From contig CAVUVM010000012.1 in the NCBI GenBank assembly GCA_963744935.1, positions 548,357 to 612,356 of the forward strand: 64,000 nucleotides of DNA, read 5' to 3'. Below are positions 25,006-33,988 of the stretch, piece by piece. A program made the translations under genes and the position numbers. Source of the DNA: Bog-473 sp963744935 (GTDB taxonomy: Bacteria > Actinomycetota > Acidimicrobiia > Acidimicrobiales > RAAP-2). How positions within the stretch are numbered: the stretch's first letter is position 1; each line of letters opens with the position of its first letter. Under the pieces are notes generated by a model that was given only the letters and a program-made list of their open reading frames with translations, was not told where the DNA came from and did not search any database.

Positions 25006-26187
25006 TCAGCGGCGGGCCAGCAGCGGCAAAAGAGCCGTGCGCCAACCGTTGGCCACGGTCTCCATGCTGAAGCGCTCGACACAGCGCCGCCGCGCCTCGT
25101 GACCCATGGTCTGGCGGCGGAGGGGATCGGCGATCAGGCCGGCGGCCGCGTCCACCATGGCATCGAGGTCGTCGACGGCCACGATCACGCCCGTCTCGCC
25201 GTCGACCACGATGCTGGACACCCCCGGGGCGGCCGTGGCCACGACCGGCACGCCGCTCAGCCCGGCCTCGATGAGGACGCCGGGCATCCCCTCCCCCCGG
25301 GGCAGGCTGGGGAACACCATGACGTCGGTACCCCGGAGTATCTCGGCCACGTTCCGGCGGGCCCCGAGCAGCTCGACGCCGGCGGCGGCGGCCGACGGCT
25401 CGAGGCTGGCGCGCATCGGGCCGTCCCCGACGGCCTGGGCCCGCAGCCCGAGCCCACGAGCCCGCAGGGCGCTGACGACCTCGACGAAGCGGTCGGGACG
25501 TTTCTGGGCGTTGAGGGCACCGACGAACGTCACCACCGGTTCGGGCCGGGGTGCCGCGTCGGGATCGGGGCGGAACTCGTCGGGATCGCGACCGTTGGGT
25601 ACGAACACGAGGCGAGCCGCGGCCACCCCCAGGACCGTGCGGCACTCGTCGAGCACCTCGGTCCCCTCGGCCACCACGAGGTCGGGGCGGCGGGCCAGAT
25701 ACCGCCACAGCGTGCGCCGCAGCGGGCGCTGACCTTGGGGAGCGAGGGTCCCGATGGCGTAGTACGCCAAGGGGCGGCGCCGGAAGCGGGCGGCGACGAG
25801 GAACTTGAGGGGCTCGCCGCCGTGGGCGACGAGCAGAACCGGATCCAGGCGGGCCAGGGTGCGGCGCAGGCGCAGCACCAGGCGGGGATCGAAGCCCACG
25901 GTGGTGGTCGCCGCGCCGGCTCCGCCCGCGTCAACGACGTAGTCCACCGCCACCTGGCCCTCGCCCTCTTCGGGCCCGCCCACCAGGGACAGGACGCGGT
26001 GACGGCGGACGCCGGGCTCGTCGAGCCAATCGGCCAGTGCCCTGGCCTCGCGTTGGCCCCCGCGGGCGTCGGGGCTCGGGATCACGTGCAGGACGAGCGG
26101 CTCGAGGGACCTTTCCTCCGCTGTCTCGACCACGGTCACGGTCCCTTCTGCATCACCCACCACCAGAAATGCCGGGCTCGCGCCCAT
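25006..26187 (-). CDS. GT4-family glycosyltransferase
   Basis: The 393-residue GT-B enzyme resembles cell-envelope sugar transferases. The acceptor domain begins PLVLHVIPSPDARGGQREAR. The donor domain has RLVFVPNGRDPDEFRPD, VTFVGALNAQKRPDRFVEV and the GT4 signature FPSLPRGEGMPGVLIEAGLS with VDGETGVIV. The first about 30 residues lack homology, so the start may be internal. It sits between map and infA, genes that are adjacent in most actinobacteria, with 87- and 237-bp gaps, suggesting insertion into the ribosomal block. Substrate unknown. Confidence 0.83.
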   Translation of the reverse strand: MGASPAFLVVGDAEGTVTVVETAEERSLEPLVLHVIPSPDARGGQREARALADWLDEPGVRRHRVLSLVGGPEEGEGQVAVDYVVDAGGAGAATTTVGFDPRLVLRLRRTLARLDPVLLVAHGGEPLKFLVAARFRRRPLAYYAIGTLAPQGQRPLRRTLWRYLARRPDLVVAEGTEVLDECRTVLGVAAARLVFVPNGRDPDEFRPDPDAAPRPEPVVTFVGALNAQKRPDRFVEVVSALRARGLGLRAQAVGDGPMRASLEPSAAAAGVELLGARRNVAEILRGTDVMVFPSLPRGEGMPGVLIEAGLSGVPVVATAAPGVSSIVVDGETGVIVAVDDLDAMVDAAAGLIADPLRRQTMGHEARRRCVERFSMETVANGWRTALLPLLARR

Positions 26188-26274
26188 CGAGGCGCAGCAG
26201 TTGGGTCACCCGGCGCCGGTGAGCCTACGTTCCGTCCCCCAAAATGAGCTAGTTCGGAGCTAGTTCGACTCGGG

Positions 26275-27027
26275 TCAACCGGGCACCCAGGGGACGGTGA
26301 AGACCTCGGGACCGTCTTCGGTGACGGCGATGGTGTGCTCGAAGTGCGCGGAGAGGCTCCCGTCCGCGGTCACCACGCTCCAGTTGTCGTCCAGCAGCAC
26401 GGTCTCGGGTGACCCCACGTTGACCATGGGCTCGATGGCGAACACGTTGCCCGTCTTGAGCGTCGGGCCCCTGCTCCCGGGCCAATAGTTCGGGACCTGG
26501 GGCTGCTCGTGCATGGCCGTGCCGATGGCGTGACCGACGTACTCACGCACCACGGAAAAGCCGGCCGCCTCGGCCACGTCCTGGACGGCCCGCCCCACCT
26601 CGTGGAGGGCGTTGCCCTGGCGCAGCTGCTCGATGCCCGCCCACAGGCTGCGCTCGGTCACCTCGAGCAGCTTCTGGGCCTCTTTGGAGATCGTCCCGAT
26701 GCCCATGGTGAAGGCGGCATCGCCGTGGTAGCCCTCGATGATCGCCCCGCAGTCGATGGAGAGGATGTCGCCCTCCTCGAGGACGTAGCCGCCGGGTATC
26801 CCGTGCACGATCATGGAGTTGGGCGACGTGCAGATGACGGCGGGGAAGCCGTGGTAGCCGAGGAAGTTCGAGGTGGCCCCCCGACGGTCCAGGACCTCGC
26901 GCGCCACCAGGTCGAGCTCGGCGGTGGTCACGCCGGGCTTGGCGGCGGCGCGGGTGGCCTCGTGCATCTCGGCCACGACCTTGCCGGCGCGGCGCATCTT
27001 GGCCAGCTCCGTCTCGTTGCGCCTCAC
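26275..27027 (-). CDS. map: type I methionine aminopeptidase
   Basis: The 250-residue enzyme removes the initiator Met. The metal ligands are visible: Asp in SIDCGA, Asp in YHGDAAFT, His in YVGHAIGTAMHE, Glu in AIEPMV and Glu in FEHTIAV. The N-terminal LAKMRRAGKVVAEM is family-typical. It overlaps the adk stop by four bases (ATGA), the usual secY-adk-map order. Confidence 0.95.
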   Translation of the reverse strand: MRRNETELAKMRRAGKVVAEMHEATRAAAKPGVTTAELDLVAREVLDRRGATSNFLGYHGFPAVICTSPNSMIVHGIPGGYVLEEGDILSIDCGAIIEGYHGDAAFTMGIGTISKEAQKLLEVTERSLWAGIEQLRQGNALHEVGRAVQDVAEAAGFSVVREYVGHAIGTAMHEQPQVPNYWPGSRGPTLKTGNVFAIEPMVNVGSPETVLLDDNWSVVTADGSLSAHFEHTIAVTEDGPEVFTVPWVPG

Positions 27028-27693
27028 TTGAGCTTGTGGCGCTGGGTGTCGATGGCCCCCACCACGCGCCGGGTCACGGCGTCGGGGTTGCCGGTGCCGT
27101 TGATCTCGACCAGCAGGCCGCGCTCCTTGTACCAGTCGAGCAGCGGCGCCGTCTCCTCCTCGTAGAGGTTGAGGCGGCGCTCGATCGCCTCCTCGGTGTC
27201 GTCCTCGCGCTGGATCACTTCGCCGCCGCAGACGTCGCAGGTCCAGTTGGCCAGCGGCGGGGCCGCCGTCGAGTAGTTGGCGCCGCAGTCCACGCAGACA
27301 CGGCGAGAGGCCAGTCGCTTCATGACCAGGTTGGTCGACACCTGCAGGTCGATCACCATGTCGAGCCCGAAGGGCTCGACGATCTTCTCGAGCGACTCGG
27401 CCTGGCCCGTCGTGCGCGGGCAGCCGTCGAGCACGAAGCCGCGCCCGGTCGTGTCACGCTCCGACAGCCGGCCCCCCACCATCTCCATGACCAGCTCGTC
27501 GGGGATGAGCTCTCCCTGGTCCATCAAGAAACGGGCGCGCTGGCCGACTGAAGTGCCGCGACTTGACCTCGCTGCGCAGCATGTCGCCGGTCGAGACGTG
27601 CGGCACGACGTAGTGGTGGGAGAGTCGCACGCACTGCGTCCCCTTGCCGGCCCCCTGCTTGCCGAGGACCACGAGCCTGACCCCGGGAATCAC
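27024..27693 (-). CDS. adk: adenylate kinase, reading frame interrupted
   Basis: Adk balances ATP, ADP and AMP. The N-terminal part reads MIPGVRLVVLGKQGAGKGTQ (P-loop) and STGDMLRSEVKS. The rest (GTSVGQRARFLMDQGELIPD, DGCPRTTGQAESLEKI, and a four-Cys zinc LID with CVDCG and CDVCGG) lies in another frame. One extra base at about 27555-27560 (in the CGCGG stretch) separates them, and removing it restores an uninterrupted enzyme. The gene is essential, so an indel error is the simplest reading. It begins 6 bp after secY ends and overlaps map. Confidence 0.85.
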
Positions 27694-27699
27694 ACGCCC

Positions 27700-28987
27700 C
27701 TACTTGAGGAAACCCTCGTAGTTGCGCATCATCAGCTGGCTGTCGATCTGGCGCATCGTCTCGAGGGCGACGCCGACCGAGATCAGCAGGGTGGTCCCGT
27801 AGAAGGGGAAGCGGTTCAGGTGCCAGAGCGCCATGAGGAGCGACGGCACCACGGCCACCGAGCCCAAGAAGACGGCGCCCACGACGGTGATGCGGCTCAG
27901 GATGTGCGCGAAGTACCGCTCGGTGGGCGGGCCGGGACGGATACCGGGCACGAACCCGCCCTGCTTGCGGATGAGGTCCGCCTGCTGGTGCGGGTCGAAG
28001 GCGACATAGACGTAGAAGAACGTGAACATCACGATCAGGAGGAAATAGGCCGCGATGTAGAAGAAGCTGGTCGGCGTGAGGCTGTTGCGGACGAAGTTCT
28101 GGAACCAGTTCCAAGGGACGACGTTCGACAGCAGCACCGGGATGTAGAGCACGGAGCTGGCGAAGATGATCGGGATCACGCCGGACTGGTTGACCTTGAG
28201 GGGGATGTAGGTCGAACTGCCCCCGTACATGCGTCTGCCCACAACGCGGCGCGGCGAAGGTCACGGGTATGCGTCGCTGGCCCTGGTCCATGAAGACGAT
28301 GAACACCAGCAATATGAGCGAGATGGCGATGATGATCCCGAACTTGACCTTGCCCCCCTCCTCCAAGATGGCCTTGAACCCGGTGGGGATGGCCGCCACC
28401 ACGTTGGCGAAGATCAGGATCGACATGCCCTGGCCGATGCCGCGCTGGGTGATCAGTTCGGCCAGCCACATCACCATCGCCGTCCCCGCCGTGAGGATGA
28501 GGACCATGAAGAGGGCGAGCGGCCAGTTGAAGGTCGGGATGAGGTCGATGTTGGTGCCGAGCAGGGCCGAGTCGTGCCCGTGGAAGGCGTAGACCAGGCC
28601 CGAGGACTGCATGACGGCCAGCCCCACGGTCAGGTAGCGGGTCGTCTGGGTGATCTTCTTCTGGCCGACCGCGCCCTGGTCGCGCCACTCCTCGAGCTTG
28701 GGGATCACCGTGGAGAGCAGCTGGATGATGATGGAGCTCGTGATGTAGGGCATGACGCCGAGCCCGAACACGGCCAGGCGGACGAGGGCGCCGCCGCTGA
28801 AGAGGTTCAAGAAGCCCAAGACGCCCGAGGACGAGGCCGAGCTCTCCAGGCTCTGCAGGCGCGACCAGTTGACTCCGGGCACCGGGATGTTGGCCCCGAT
28901 CTGGTACAGGGCAATGATGGCGAGCGTGAAGACGACCTTGTTGCGAAGGTCGGGAACCCTGAAGATATTGGCGAGCCGGGAGAGCAT
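27700..28987 (-). CDS. secY: protein translocase subunit SecY, reading frame interrupted
   Basis: SecY is the channel of the Sec translocase in the membrane. The first frame covers the N-terminus (LRNKVVFTLAIIALYQIGAN, the plug region, FGLGVMPYITSSIIIQLL) through HGHDSALLG to VFIVFMDQGQRRIPVTFA. The second frame has VGRRMYGGSSTYIPLKVNQS and the remaining helices to MMRNYEGFLK. One extra base in the GCG repeat at about 28246-28256 divides them. All ten-helix family landmarks are retained across the two frames, so error is favoured over gene loss. It follows rplO and precedes adk. Confidence 0.87.
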
Positions 28988-29017
28988 GCCCCTTCCTCTA
29001 GTGCGTGCCCGTCGTGG

Positions 29018-29506
29018 TCACCGGTTCATGAGGGCGTTACCGGAGGCGGGCGGACGCCCGTGGGCGAACGGGAGGGGCACCCTCTCGACGCTACCCCCGG
29101 CGGCGGTGATGGCGGCCTCGGCCGACTTGGAGAACGCGTGGGCGGAGACCTTCAGCGGGCGGGAGATCGAGCCCTGTCCGAGCACCTTGACCAGCGCCTT
29201 GGGCCGCGCCAACCCGGCCTCGACCAGGGTCTCCACCGTGATCTCGCTGCCCTCGATCGCATCGAGCGCAGCCAGGTTCACCGGGGTATAGGCCACCCGG
29301 AACGGGTTGGTGAAGCCCTTGAGCTTGGGGATCCGCTGCATGAGCGGGAGCTGGCCACCTTCGAAGCCGACCGGCACGGTGTTGCGCGCCTTTTGGCCCT
29401 TGGTCCCGCGGCCGGCCGTCTTGTGGCCCTTGCCGCCCGTGCCGCGGCCGACCCGGCGCTTGGCCGTGGTCGCGCCCTTGGGCGGCGCCAGATCGTGGAG
29501 CTTCAC
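29018..29506 (-). CDS. rplO: 50S ribosomal protein L15
   Basis: GTG 29506 gives 162 residues. It follows GGAGG by 7 nt and overlaps the rpmD stop (GTGA). Family sequence: KLHDLAPPKGATTAKRRVGR, GTGGKGHKTAGRGTKGQKAR and EGGQLPLMQRIPKLKGF. The upstream open frame has no homology. Confidence 0.96.
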   Translation of the reverse strand: MKLHDLAPPKGATTAKRRVGRGTGGKGHKTAGRGTKGQKARNTVPVGFEGGQLPLMQRIPKLKGFTNPFRVAYTPVNLAALDAIEGSEITVETLVEAGLARPKALVKVLGQGSISRPLKVSAHAFSKSAEAAITAAGGSVERVPLPFAHGRPPASGNALMNR

Positions 29507-29721
29507 TCGGACACCTCCTCGACGCTGACCAGGTGTGGCACCCGAGCCAGCATGCCTCGGATTTCGGGGCGGTCCGGCAGGTCGTTGGACTGGCCGATGC
29601 CGCGCAGGCCGAGAGCCCGCAGCGTGCCGCGGTGCTTGGGCTTGGTCCCGATGGCCGAGCGCGTCTGGGTGACGTGCAGCCGGGCCTCCCCCACCTTCTT
29701 GGTACTGGCTTGGGGCGCCAT
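29503..29721 (-). CDS. rpmD: 50S ribosomal protein L30
   Basis: The 72-residue protein has LHVTQTRSAIGTKPKHRGTL and LGLRGIGQSNDLPDRPEIRG, with a short extra C-terminus ending VEEVSE. It lies between rpsE (2 bp) and rplO (overlap), the standard spc order. Confidence 0.95.
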   Translation of the reverse strand: MAPQASTKKVGEARLHVTQTRSAIGTKPKHRGTLRALGLRGIGQSNDLPDRPEIRGMLARVPHLVSVEEVSE

Positions 29722-29723
29722 GC

Positions 29724-30275
29724 TCAGCGCGCCTCCGCCGCGTACAGGTCGGTCTCGCGCTTGCGCTCGCGGTAGGCGCGCAGCACACCACCGGGCGTGA
29801 CCTCGTCTGCCGCCTTGCCGCGCAGCGCGGCGACGTCGTCGGGCCGGCGCAGCTGCTTGAGCCCCGCGATGGTGGCATGGGCCACGTTGATCCCGTTGGA
29901 GGAGCCGAGCGACTTGGCCAGGATGTCGCGGATGCCCGCCATCTCGAGGATGTGGCGCGCCGCACCGCCGGCGATGACGCCGGTGCCCGGAGCGGCCGGC
30001 TTGAGCAGGACGCGGCCGGCGCCACTCTCCCCGATGACGGGGTGCACGATGGTGCTCCCGGCCAGGGGAACCTCGAAGAGGTTCTTGCGCGCCTCTTCGA
30101 TCCCCTTCTGCACCGCCAGCCCGGCCTCCTTGGCCTTGCCGTAGCCGAGGCCGACCTTGCCGTTGCCGTCGCCGACCACCATGAGGGCGGCGAAGGAGAA
30201 GCGTCGGCCGCCCTTCACGACCTTGGCGACGCGGTTCACCTTGATGGTGCGCTCTTCGTATTGGGTGTCGACCAT
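29724..30275 (-). CDS. rpsE: 30S ribosomal protein S5
   Basis: The 183-residue protein has KVVKGGRRFSFAALMVVGDG, VGLGYGKAKEAGLAVQKGIE and AARHILEMAGIRDILAKSLG. It acts in decoding accuracy. It begins 3 bp after rplR. Confidence 0.97.
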   Translation of the reverse strand: MVDTQYEERTIKVNRVAKVVKGGRRFSFAALMVVGDGNGKVGLGYGKAKEAGLAVQKGIEEARKNLFEVPLAGSTIVHPVIGESGAGRVLLKPAAPGTGVIAGGAARHILEMAGIRDILAKSLGSSNGINVAHATIAGLKQLRRPDDVAALRGKAADEVTPGGVLRAYRERKRETDLYAAEAR

Positions 30276-30278
30276 GAT

Positions 30279-30653
30279 TTAGAACTCCAGTCCCTCGGCC
30301 CGTGCCGCGTCTGCGAGATGAGCGACACGCCCGTGGTACACGAAGCCCCCACGGTCGAACACCACCTTCGTGATCCCAGCCGCCTTGGCCCTGGTTCCAA
30401 GCAGGCGACCAACCGACTCTGCGCCCGTTACGTTACTGCCGCCACCCTTGCCCAAAGACCCGCGCAGGTCCGGCTCGACCGACGAGGCGGCGACCAGGGT
30501 GCGGCCGGTGGCGTCGTCGATGAGCTGGGCCGAGATGTGCCGGTTGGACCGGTGCACGGCCAGGCGGGGACGCTCCGCCGTACCGCTGACCGTCGTGCGG
30601 ACGCGGTTGTGACGCCGGAGGCGGAGCCGGCTGCGGTCGCTCGTGCGTGCCAT
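30279..30653 (-). CDS. rplR: 50S ribosomal protein L18
   Basis: ATG 30653 gives 124 residues and overlaps the rplF stop by one base (TAATG). Family sequence: RLRRHNRVRTTVSGTAERPR, LAVHRSNRHISAQLIDD and KVVFDRGGFVYHGRVAHLAD. It binds 5S rRNA. Confidence 0.96.
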   Translation of the reverse strand: MARTSDRSRLRLRRHNRVRTTVSGTAERPRLAVHRSNRHISAQLIDDATGRTLVAASSVEPDLRGSLGKGGGSNVTGAESVGRLLGTRAKAAGITKVVFDRGGFVYHGRVAHLADAARAEGLEF

Positions 30654-31192
30654 TACTTCGCCGCCTTTCCAGCCTTGCGCAGCACTCGCTCGCCGGCGTA
30701 GCGCACACCCTTGCCCTTGTAGGGCTCGGGCTTGCGCAGCTTGCGGATGTCGGCGGCCACCTGGCCCACCTTCTCCTTGTCGATGCCCTTCACGATGATC
30801 CGGGTCGGCACCGGCACCTCGAAGGTGATGCCCTCGGGGGCGTCGACGACCACCGGGTGCGAGAAGCCAAGCGCCAGCTCGAGCTCGCTGGCACCCTTGG
30901 CGGTGGCCCGGTAGCCAACACCGACGATCTCGAGCTCCTTGGTGAAGCCGTCGGTGACGCCCGAGACCATGTTGGCGACGAGGGAGCGCGACAAGCCGTG
31001 CAGCGCGCGGTGGCGCCGCTCGTCGTCGGGCCGGGTGACCACGAGGGTGTCGCCCTCCTGGGCGATGGAGATGCCTTCGGGGAGCTGGCGCTCGAGGGAG
31101 CCCTGGGGCCCCTTCACGTTGACCGTCGCCCCGCTCAGTGTCACGGTGACGGAGGAGGGGACGGCGATGGGTGCACGTCCGACGCGCGACAT
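30653..31192 (-). CDS. rplF: 50S ribosomal protein L6
   Basis: The 179-residue protein begins SRVGRAPIAVPSSVTVTLSG and has NMVSGVTDGFTKELEIVGVG, with the family end LRKPEPYKGKGVRYAGE. A 63-bp spacer rich in GCGGGCGCTGGC-like repeats separates it from rpsH. Confidence 0.97.
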   Translation of the reverse strand: MSRVGRAPIAVPSSVTVTLSGATVNVKGPQGSLERQLPEGISIAQEGDTLVVTRPDDERRHRALHGLSRSLVANMVSGVTDGFTKELEIVGVGYRATAKGASELELALGFSHPVVVDAPEGITFEVPVPTRIIVKGIDKEKVGQVAADIRKLRKPEPYKGKGVRYAGERVLRKAGKAAK

Positions 31193-31255
31193 CAGGCCTC
31201 CCCTCTGCTCGCGTTGGCGCGGGCGCGGGCGCTGGCGTGGGCACTGGCGAGGGCA

Positions 31256-31660
31256 CTACCAGACATGGCAGAGCACCTCCCCGCCCAGGTGCTTGCGCCG
31301 CGCCTCGCGGTCGGTCAGGAGCCCCTGGCTGGTGGAGACCACGGCCACGCCCATGCCGCCGAGGACGCGCGGCATGCCGTCGGCCCGGGCGTAAATGCGT
31401 AGGCCGGGCTTGGACACACGCTTGATCCCCGCGATGGTGCGGGTGCGGTCACCGGAGTACTTCATGGTGATCTCGAGCGTCGTGCCGGGCTTGCCGGTGT
31501 TGGGCTCGACCTTGTAGCCCGCGATGAAGCCCTCGCGCTCGAGGATCTCCGCCAGCGACACCTTGAGCTTGGAGCCGGGCATGCGCACGGTGTCGAACAT
31601 GGCCGAGTTGGCGTTGCGGATGCGGGTCAGCATGTCCGCGATGGGGTCGGTCATCGTCAT
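31256..31660 (-). CDS. rpsH: 30S ribosomal protein S8
   Basis: The 134-residue protein has DPIADMLTRIRNANSAMFDT, ILEREGFIAGYKVE and the conserved end GVAVVSTSQGLLTDREARR. S8 represses the spc operon in E. coli; no target was identified here. Confidence 0.97.
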   Translation of the reverse strand: MTMTDPIADMLTRIRNANSAMFDTVRMPGSKLKVSLAEILEREGFIAGYKVEPNTGKPGTTLEITMKYSGDRTRTIAGIKRVSKPGLRIYARADGMPRVLGGMGVAVVSTSQGLLTDREARRKHLGGEVLCHVW

Positions 31661-31666
31661 GGCGGC

Positions 31667-31852
31667 CTACCAGCTCGCCTTCGTGACGCCGGGCACCTCG
31701 CCCGCATGCACCATGACCCGCAGGCAGATGCGACACAGCCCGAACTTGCGATAGACCGCCTTGGGTCTCCCGCAACGTTGGCAGCGGGTGTAGCCCCGCA
31801 CCTTGAACTTGGGAGTGCGCTGCTGCTTCTCGATCAAAGCCTTTTTCGCCAT
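31667..31852 (-). CDS. rpsN: 30S ribosomal protein S14 type Z
   Basis: The 61-residue protein is the zinc form, with CQRCGRPKAVYRKFGLCRIC supplying four Cys ligands. It lies between rplE and rpsH as in other Gram-positive spc operons. Confidence 0.97.
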   Translation of the reverse strand: MAKKALIEKQQRTPKFKVRGYTRCQRCGRPKAVYRKFGLCRICLRVMVHAGEVPGVTKASW

Positions 31853-31856
31853 GGTG

Positions 31857-32429
31857 CTACCGGGTCTCCTGTCGGAACGGAAAGCCGAACGCTGCGAGGA
31901 ACGCCCGTCCTTCCTCGTTAGTGCGTGCGGTCGTGACGATGGTGATGTCCATGCCGCGGGTCGTGTCGATCTTGTCGTAGTCGATCTCGGGAAAGATCAG
32001 TTGCTCGGTTACGCCGAACGTGTAGTTGCCGTGCCCGTCGAAGGACCGGGGCGAGAGGCCCCGGAAGTCGCGGATGCGGGGGATGGCCAAGCTGAGCAGG
32101 CGGTCGAAGAACTCCCATGCCCGGTCGCCGCGCATCGTTGTCTTGACGCCGATGCTCTGGCCCTCGCGCAGCTTGAAGCCGGCGATGGACTTCTTGGCCC
32201 GGGTCACGATCGGCTTCTGGCCCGTGATCACCTCGAGGTCACGCTGGGCGCCCTCGATGAGGGACGCCTGCTGGGTGGCGCGGCCCACGCCCATGTTGAT
32301 CACGATCTTCTCCAGGCGCGGCACTTCCATCACGTTGCCGAGACTCAGCTCGCTCTTCAGCCGGTCCCGCACCTCGGTGAGGTAACGCTCCTTCAGCCGG
32401 GGGCGCGCCGGCGCGCTGGTGGTGCTCAC
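31857..32429 (-). CDS. rplE: 50S ribosomal protein L5
   Basis: GTG 32429 overlaps the rplX stop (GTGA) and gives 190 residues. Family sequence: PRLEKIVINMGVGRATQQAS, ITGQKPIVTRAKKSIAGFKL and GRGMDITIVTTARTNEEG-type C-terminus (here TTRGMDITIVTTARTNEEG). It binds 5S rRNA and contacts P-site tRNA. Confidence 0.96.
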   Translation of the reverse strand: MSTTSAPARPRLKERYLTEVRDRLKSELSLGNVMEVPRLEKIVINMGVGRATQQASLIEGAQRDLEVITGQKPIVTRAKKSIAGFKLREGQSIGVKTTMRGDRAWEFFDRLLSLAIPRIRDFRGLSPRSFDGHGNYTFGVTEQLIFPEIDYDKIDTTRGMDITIVTTARTNEEGRAFLAAFGFPFRQETR

Positions 32430-32734
32430 AACTCGGCCCCGCACTTCTTGCAGACGCGCACCTTCTCCCCGTCGGGCTCGATCCGGTAGCCCGCGCGCGT
32501 CGGCTTGTCACAGCTCTTGCAGACGAGCGCCACGGTCGAGACGTGGACGGGCATGAACTTGTCGATCACCCCACCCTGCTGGGTGGCGCGGGTCGGCTTG
32601 GCGTGGCGCTTGGCCACGTTCACGCCCTCGAGGATGACCCGCTCGCGCCCGGGGATGGCCCGGACGACCTCGGCCTTCTTGCCCCTGTCCTTGCCTTGGA
32701 GGACGACGACGGTGTCTCCCTTGTGGATCTTCAT
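32426..32734 (-). CDS. rplX: 50S ribosomal protein L24
   Basis: ATG 32734 gives 102 residues with the KOW motif MKIHKGDTVVVLQGKDRGKK and VNVAKRHAKPTRATQQGGVI. Two CxxC pairs (CKSC and CKKC) form a putative zinc site. It lies 2 bp after rplN. Confidence 0.96.
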   Translation of the reverse strand: MKIHKGDTVVVLQGKDRGKKAEVVRAIPGRERVILEGVNVAKRHAKPTRATQQGGVIDKFMPVHVSTVALVCKSCDKPTRAGYRIEPDGEKVRVCKKCGAEL

Positions 32735-32736
32735 GT

Positions 32737-33105
32737 CTAGAGCACCTCCGGAGCCAGCGACACGATGCGCATGAACCGCTTGTCCCGCAGCTCGCGGCCC
32801 ACGGGCCCGAAGATGCGGGTCCCGCGCGGCTGCTGCTGGTCGTTGATGAGCACGGCCGCGTTCTCGTCGAAGCGGATGTAGCTGCCGTCGGGACGGCGCT
32901 TCTCCTTCTTGGTACGCACGACGACGCACTTGACGACATCGCCCTTCTTCACCGCCGCACCCGGGATGGCGTCCTTGACCGTGGCCACGAACACGTCACC
33001 GATGCTGGCGTAGCGCCGGCGCGAGCCACCCAGCACGCGGATGCACAACACCTCGCGCGCGCCGGAGTTGTCGGCCACCCGGAGCCGGGACTCCTGCTGG
33101 ATCAT
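32737..33105 (-). CDS. rplN: 50S ribosomal protein L14
   Basis: The 122-residue protein has MIQQESRLRVADNSGAREVL, GDVVKCVVVRTKKEKRRPDG and FGPVGRELRDKRFMRIVSLA. It overlaps rpsQ by four bases (ATGA). Family length, no extension. Confidence 0.97.
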   Translation of the reverse strand: MIQQESRLRVADNSGAREVLCIRVLGGSRRRYASIGDVFVATVKDAIPGAAVKKGDVVKCVVVRTKKEKRRPDGSYIRFDENAAVLINDQQQPRGTRIFGPVGRELRDKRFMRIVSLAPEVL

Positions 33106-33584
33106 CGGGCCCGCTCCACGACTTCGGTCAGGCGCCAGCGCTTGAGCTTGGAGAGCGGGCGGGTCTCTTGCACCCGGACGCGGTCGCCCACCTTGGCGGT
33201 GTCCTCGGCATCGTGCACGTAGAGCTTCTTGGTGCGCTGCACGGTCTTGCCGTACTTGGGGTGGCGCACCCGCTCGACGACGGCCACGACGACGGTGGCG
33301 GACATGGCGTCGGACACCACGATGCCCTCGCGCACCTTGCGGCGGTTCGGGCGCGGGCCGGCCTCGGCCGTCGCGGTGGCGGTGGCGGCAGGTGCCGGCG
33401 CCATTGCGGTCGCCGCCTCTCCTGCGATGGGCACCGCGGCCTCTTCGTCGACGGCCGGCAGCTCCCTGGCGGCCTCAGCCTCGATAACCTCGAGCGCCTT
33501 CTCGGCGGCCGCGGCGGCGGCCTTGGCCGCCTTCGTGGCCTCGTCCTCTTTCTCTGCGTCCGTGTTCTCTGCGTCCTCGGCCAT
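33102..33584 (-). CDS. rpsQ: 30S ribosomal protein S17 with acidic/alanine-rich N-terminal extension
   Basis: The S17 core is residues 78-160 (RKVREGIVVSDAMSATVVVA, YGKTVQRTKKLYVHDAEDTA, GDRVRVQETRPLSKLKRW). Ahead of it are about 77 low-complexity residues rich in Ala, Glu and Asp, then Ala/Thr/Pro-rich. S17 is normally about 85 residues. ATG 33584 shares one base with the rpmC stop; a later in-frame start near the core would remove the extension, so its expression is not certain. Confidence 0.9.
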   Translation of the reverse strand: MAEDAENTDAEKEDEATKAAKAAAAAAEKALEVIEAEAARELPAVDEEAAVPIAGEAATAMAPAPAATATATAEAGPRPNRRKVREGIVVSDAMSATVVVAVVERVRHPKYGKTVQRTKKLYVHDAEDTAKVGDRVRVQETRPLSKLKRWRLTEVVERAR

Positions 33585-33988
33585 CAGGCCTCATCCTCTT
33601 CCTCGTCGTCGAGCTCGTCGTCGAGCCCGTCGTCCAGCCCGGCGTGCAGGTCCAGCTCCTCGCCTTCGGTTGCCGATTCGGCCGCCTTGGCTCGGGCCGC
33701 CGCCTTCTCCTCGCGCTCGGCGTCCTCCGCGGCCAGCTTCGCCCGGGCCGCCTCGTGCTCGGCCGCTGTCGGGGCGATGTAGACGCCCTCGGCCTCGAGG
33801 ATCTCCCGGGAACGCAGCACCGTCAGCATGCGGGCCACCTCACGGCGGACCTGGCCGATGCGCGCCGGGTTGTCCAACTGCCCGGTGGCCAGCTGAAAGC
33901 GCAGGTTGAACAGCTCGCGGCGCGACTCGCCGAGACGGACGGACAGCTCGTCGCCGTCGAGCATGGCGAGGTCGTGTGCGGTCGGCAT
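33584..33988 (-). CDS. rpmC: 50S ribosomal protein L29 with acidic C-terminal extension
   Basis: L29 normally has 65-75 residues; here the core (ELSVRLGESRRELFNLRFQL, ATGQLDNPARIGQVRREVAR) ends near residue 72. It is followed by about 60 residues of Ala/Glu/Lys then a run dominated by Asp and Glu (GLDDGLDDELDDEEEDEA). L29 sits at the peptide exit site. It lies directly after rplP with no gap. Confidence 0.92.
   Translation of the reverse strand: MPTAHDLAMLDGDELSVRLGESRRELFNLRFQLATGQLDNPARIGQVRREVARMLTVLRSREILEAEGVYIAPTAAEHEAARAKLAAEDAEREEKAAARAKAAESATEGEELDLHAGLDDGLDDELDDEEEDEA

Noticed and set aside
26222..26227. TAGGCT as a leaderless -10 for the GT4 gene
   Set aside because: It lies over 30 nt before the annotated ATG, and no start codon stands 7-8 nt after it.
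29018..30025. 335-codon frame covering rplO and rpmD/rpsE
   Set aside because: Only the last 162 codons (rplO) show homology; the remainder is the shifted frame of rpmD and rpsE.
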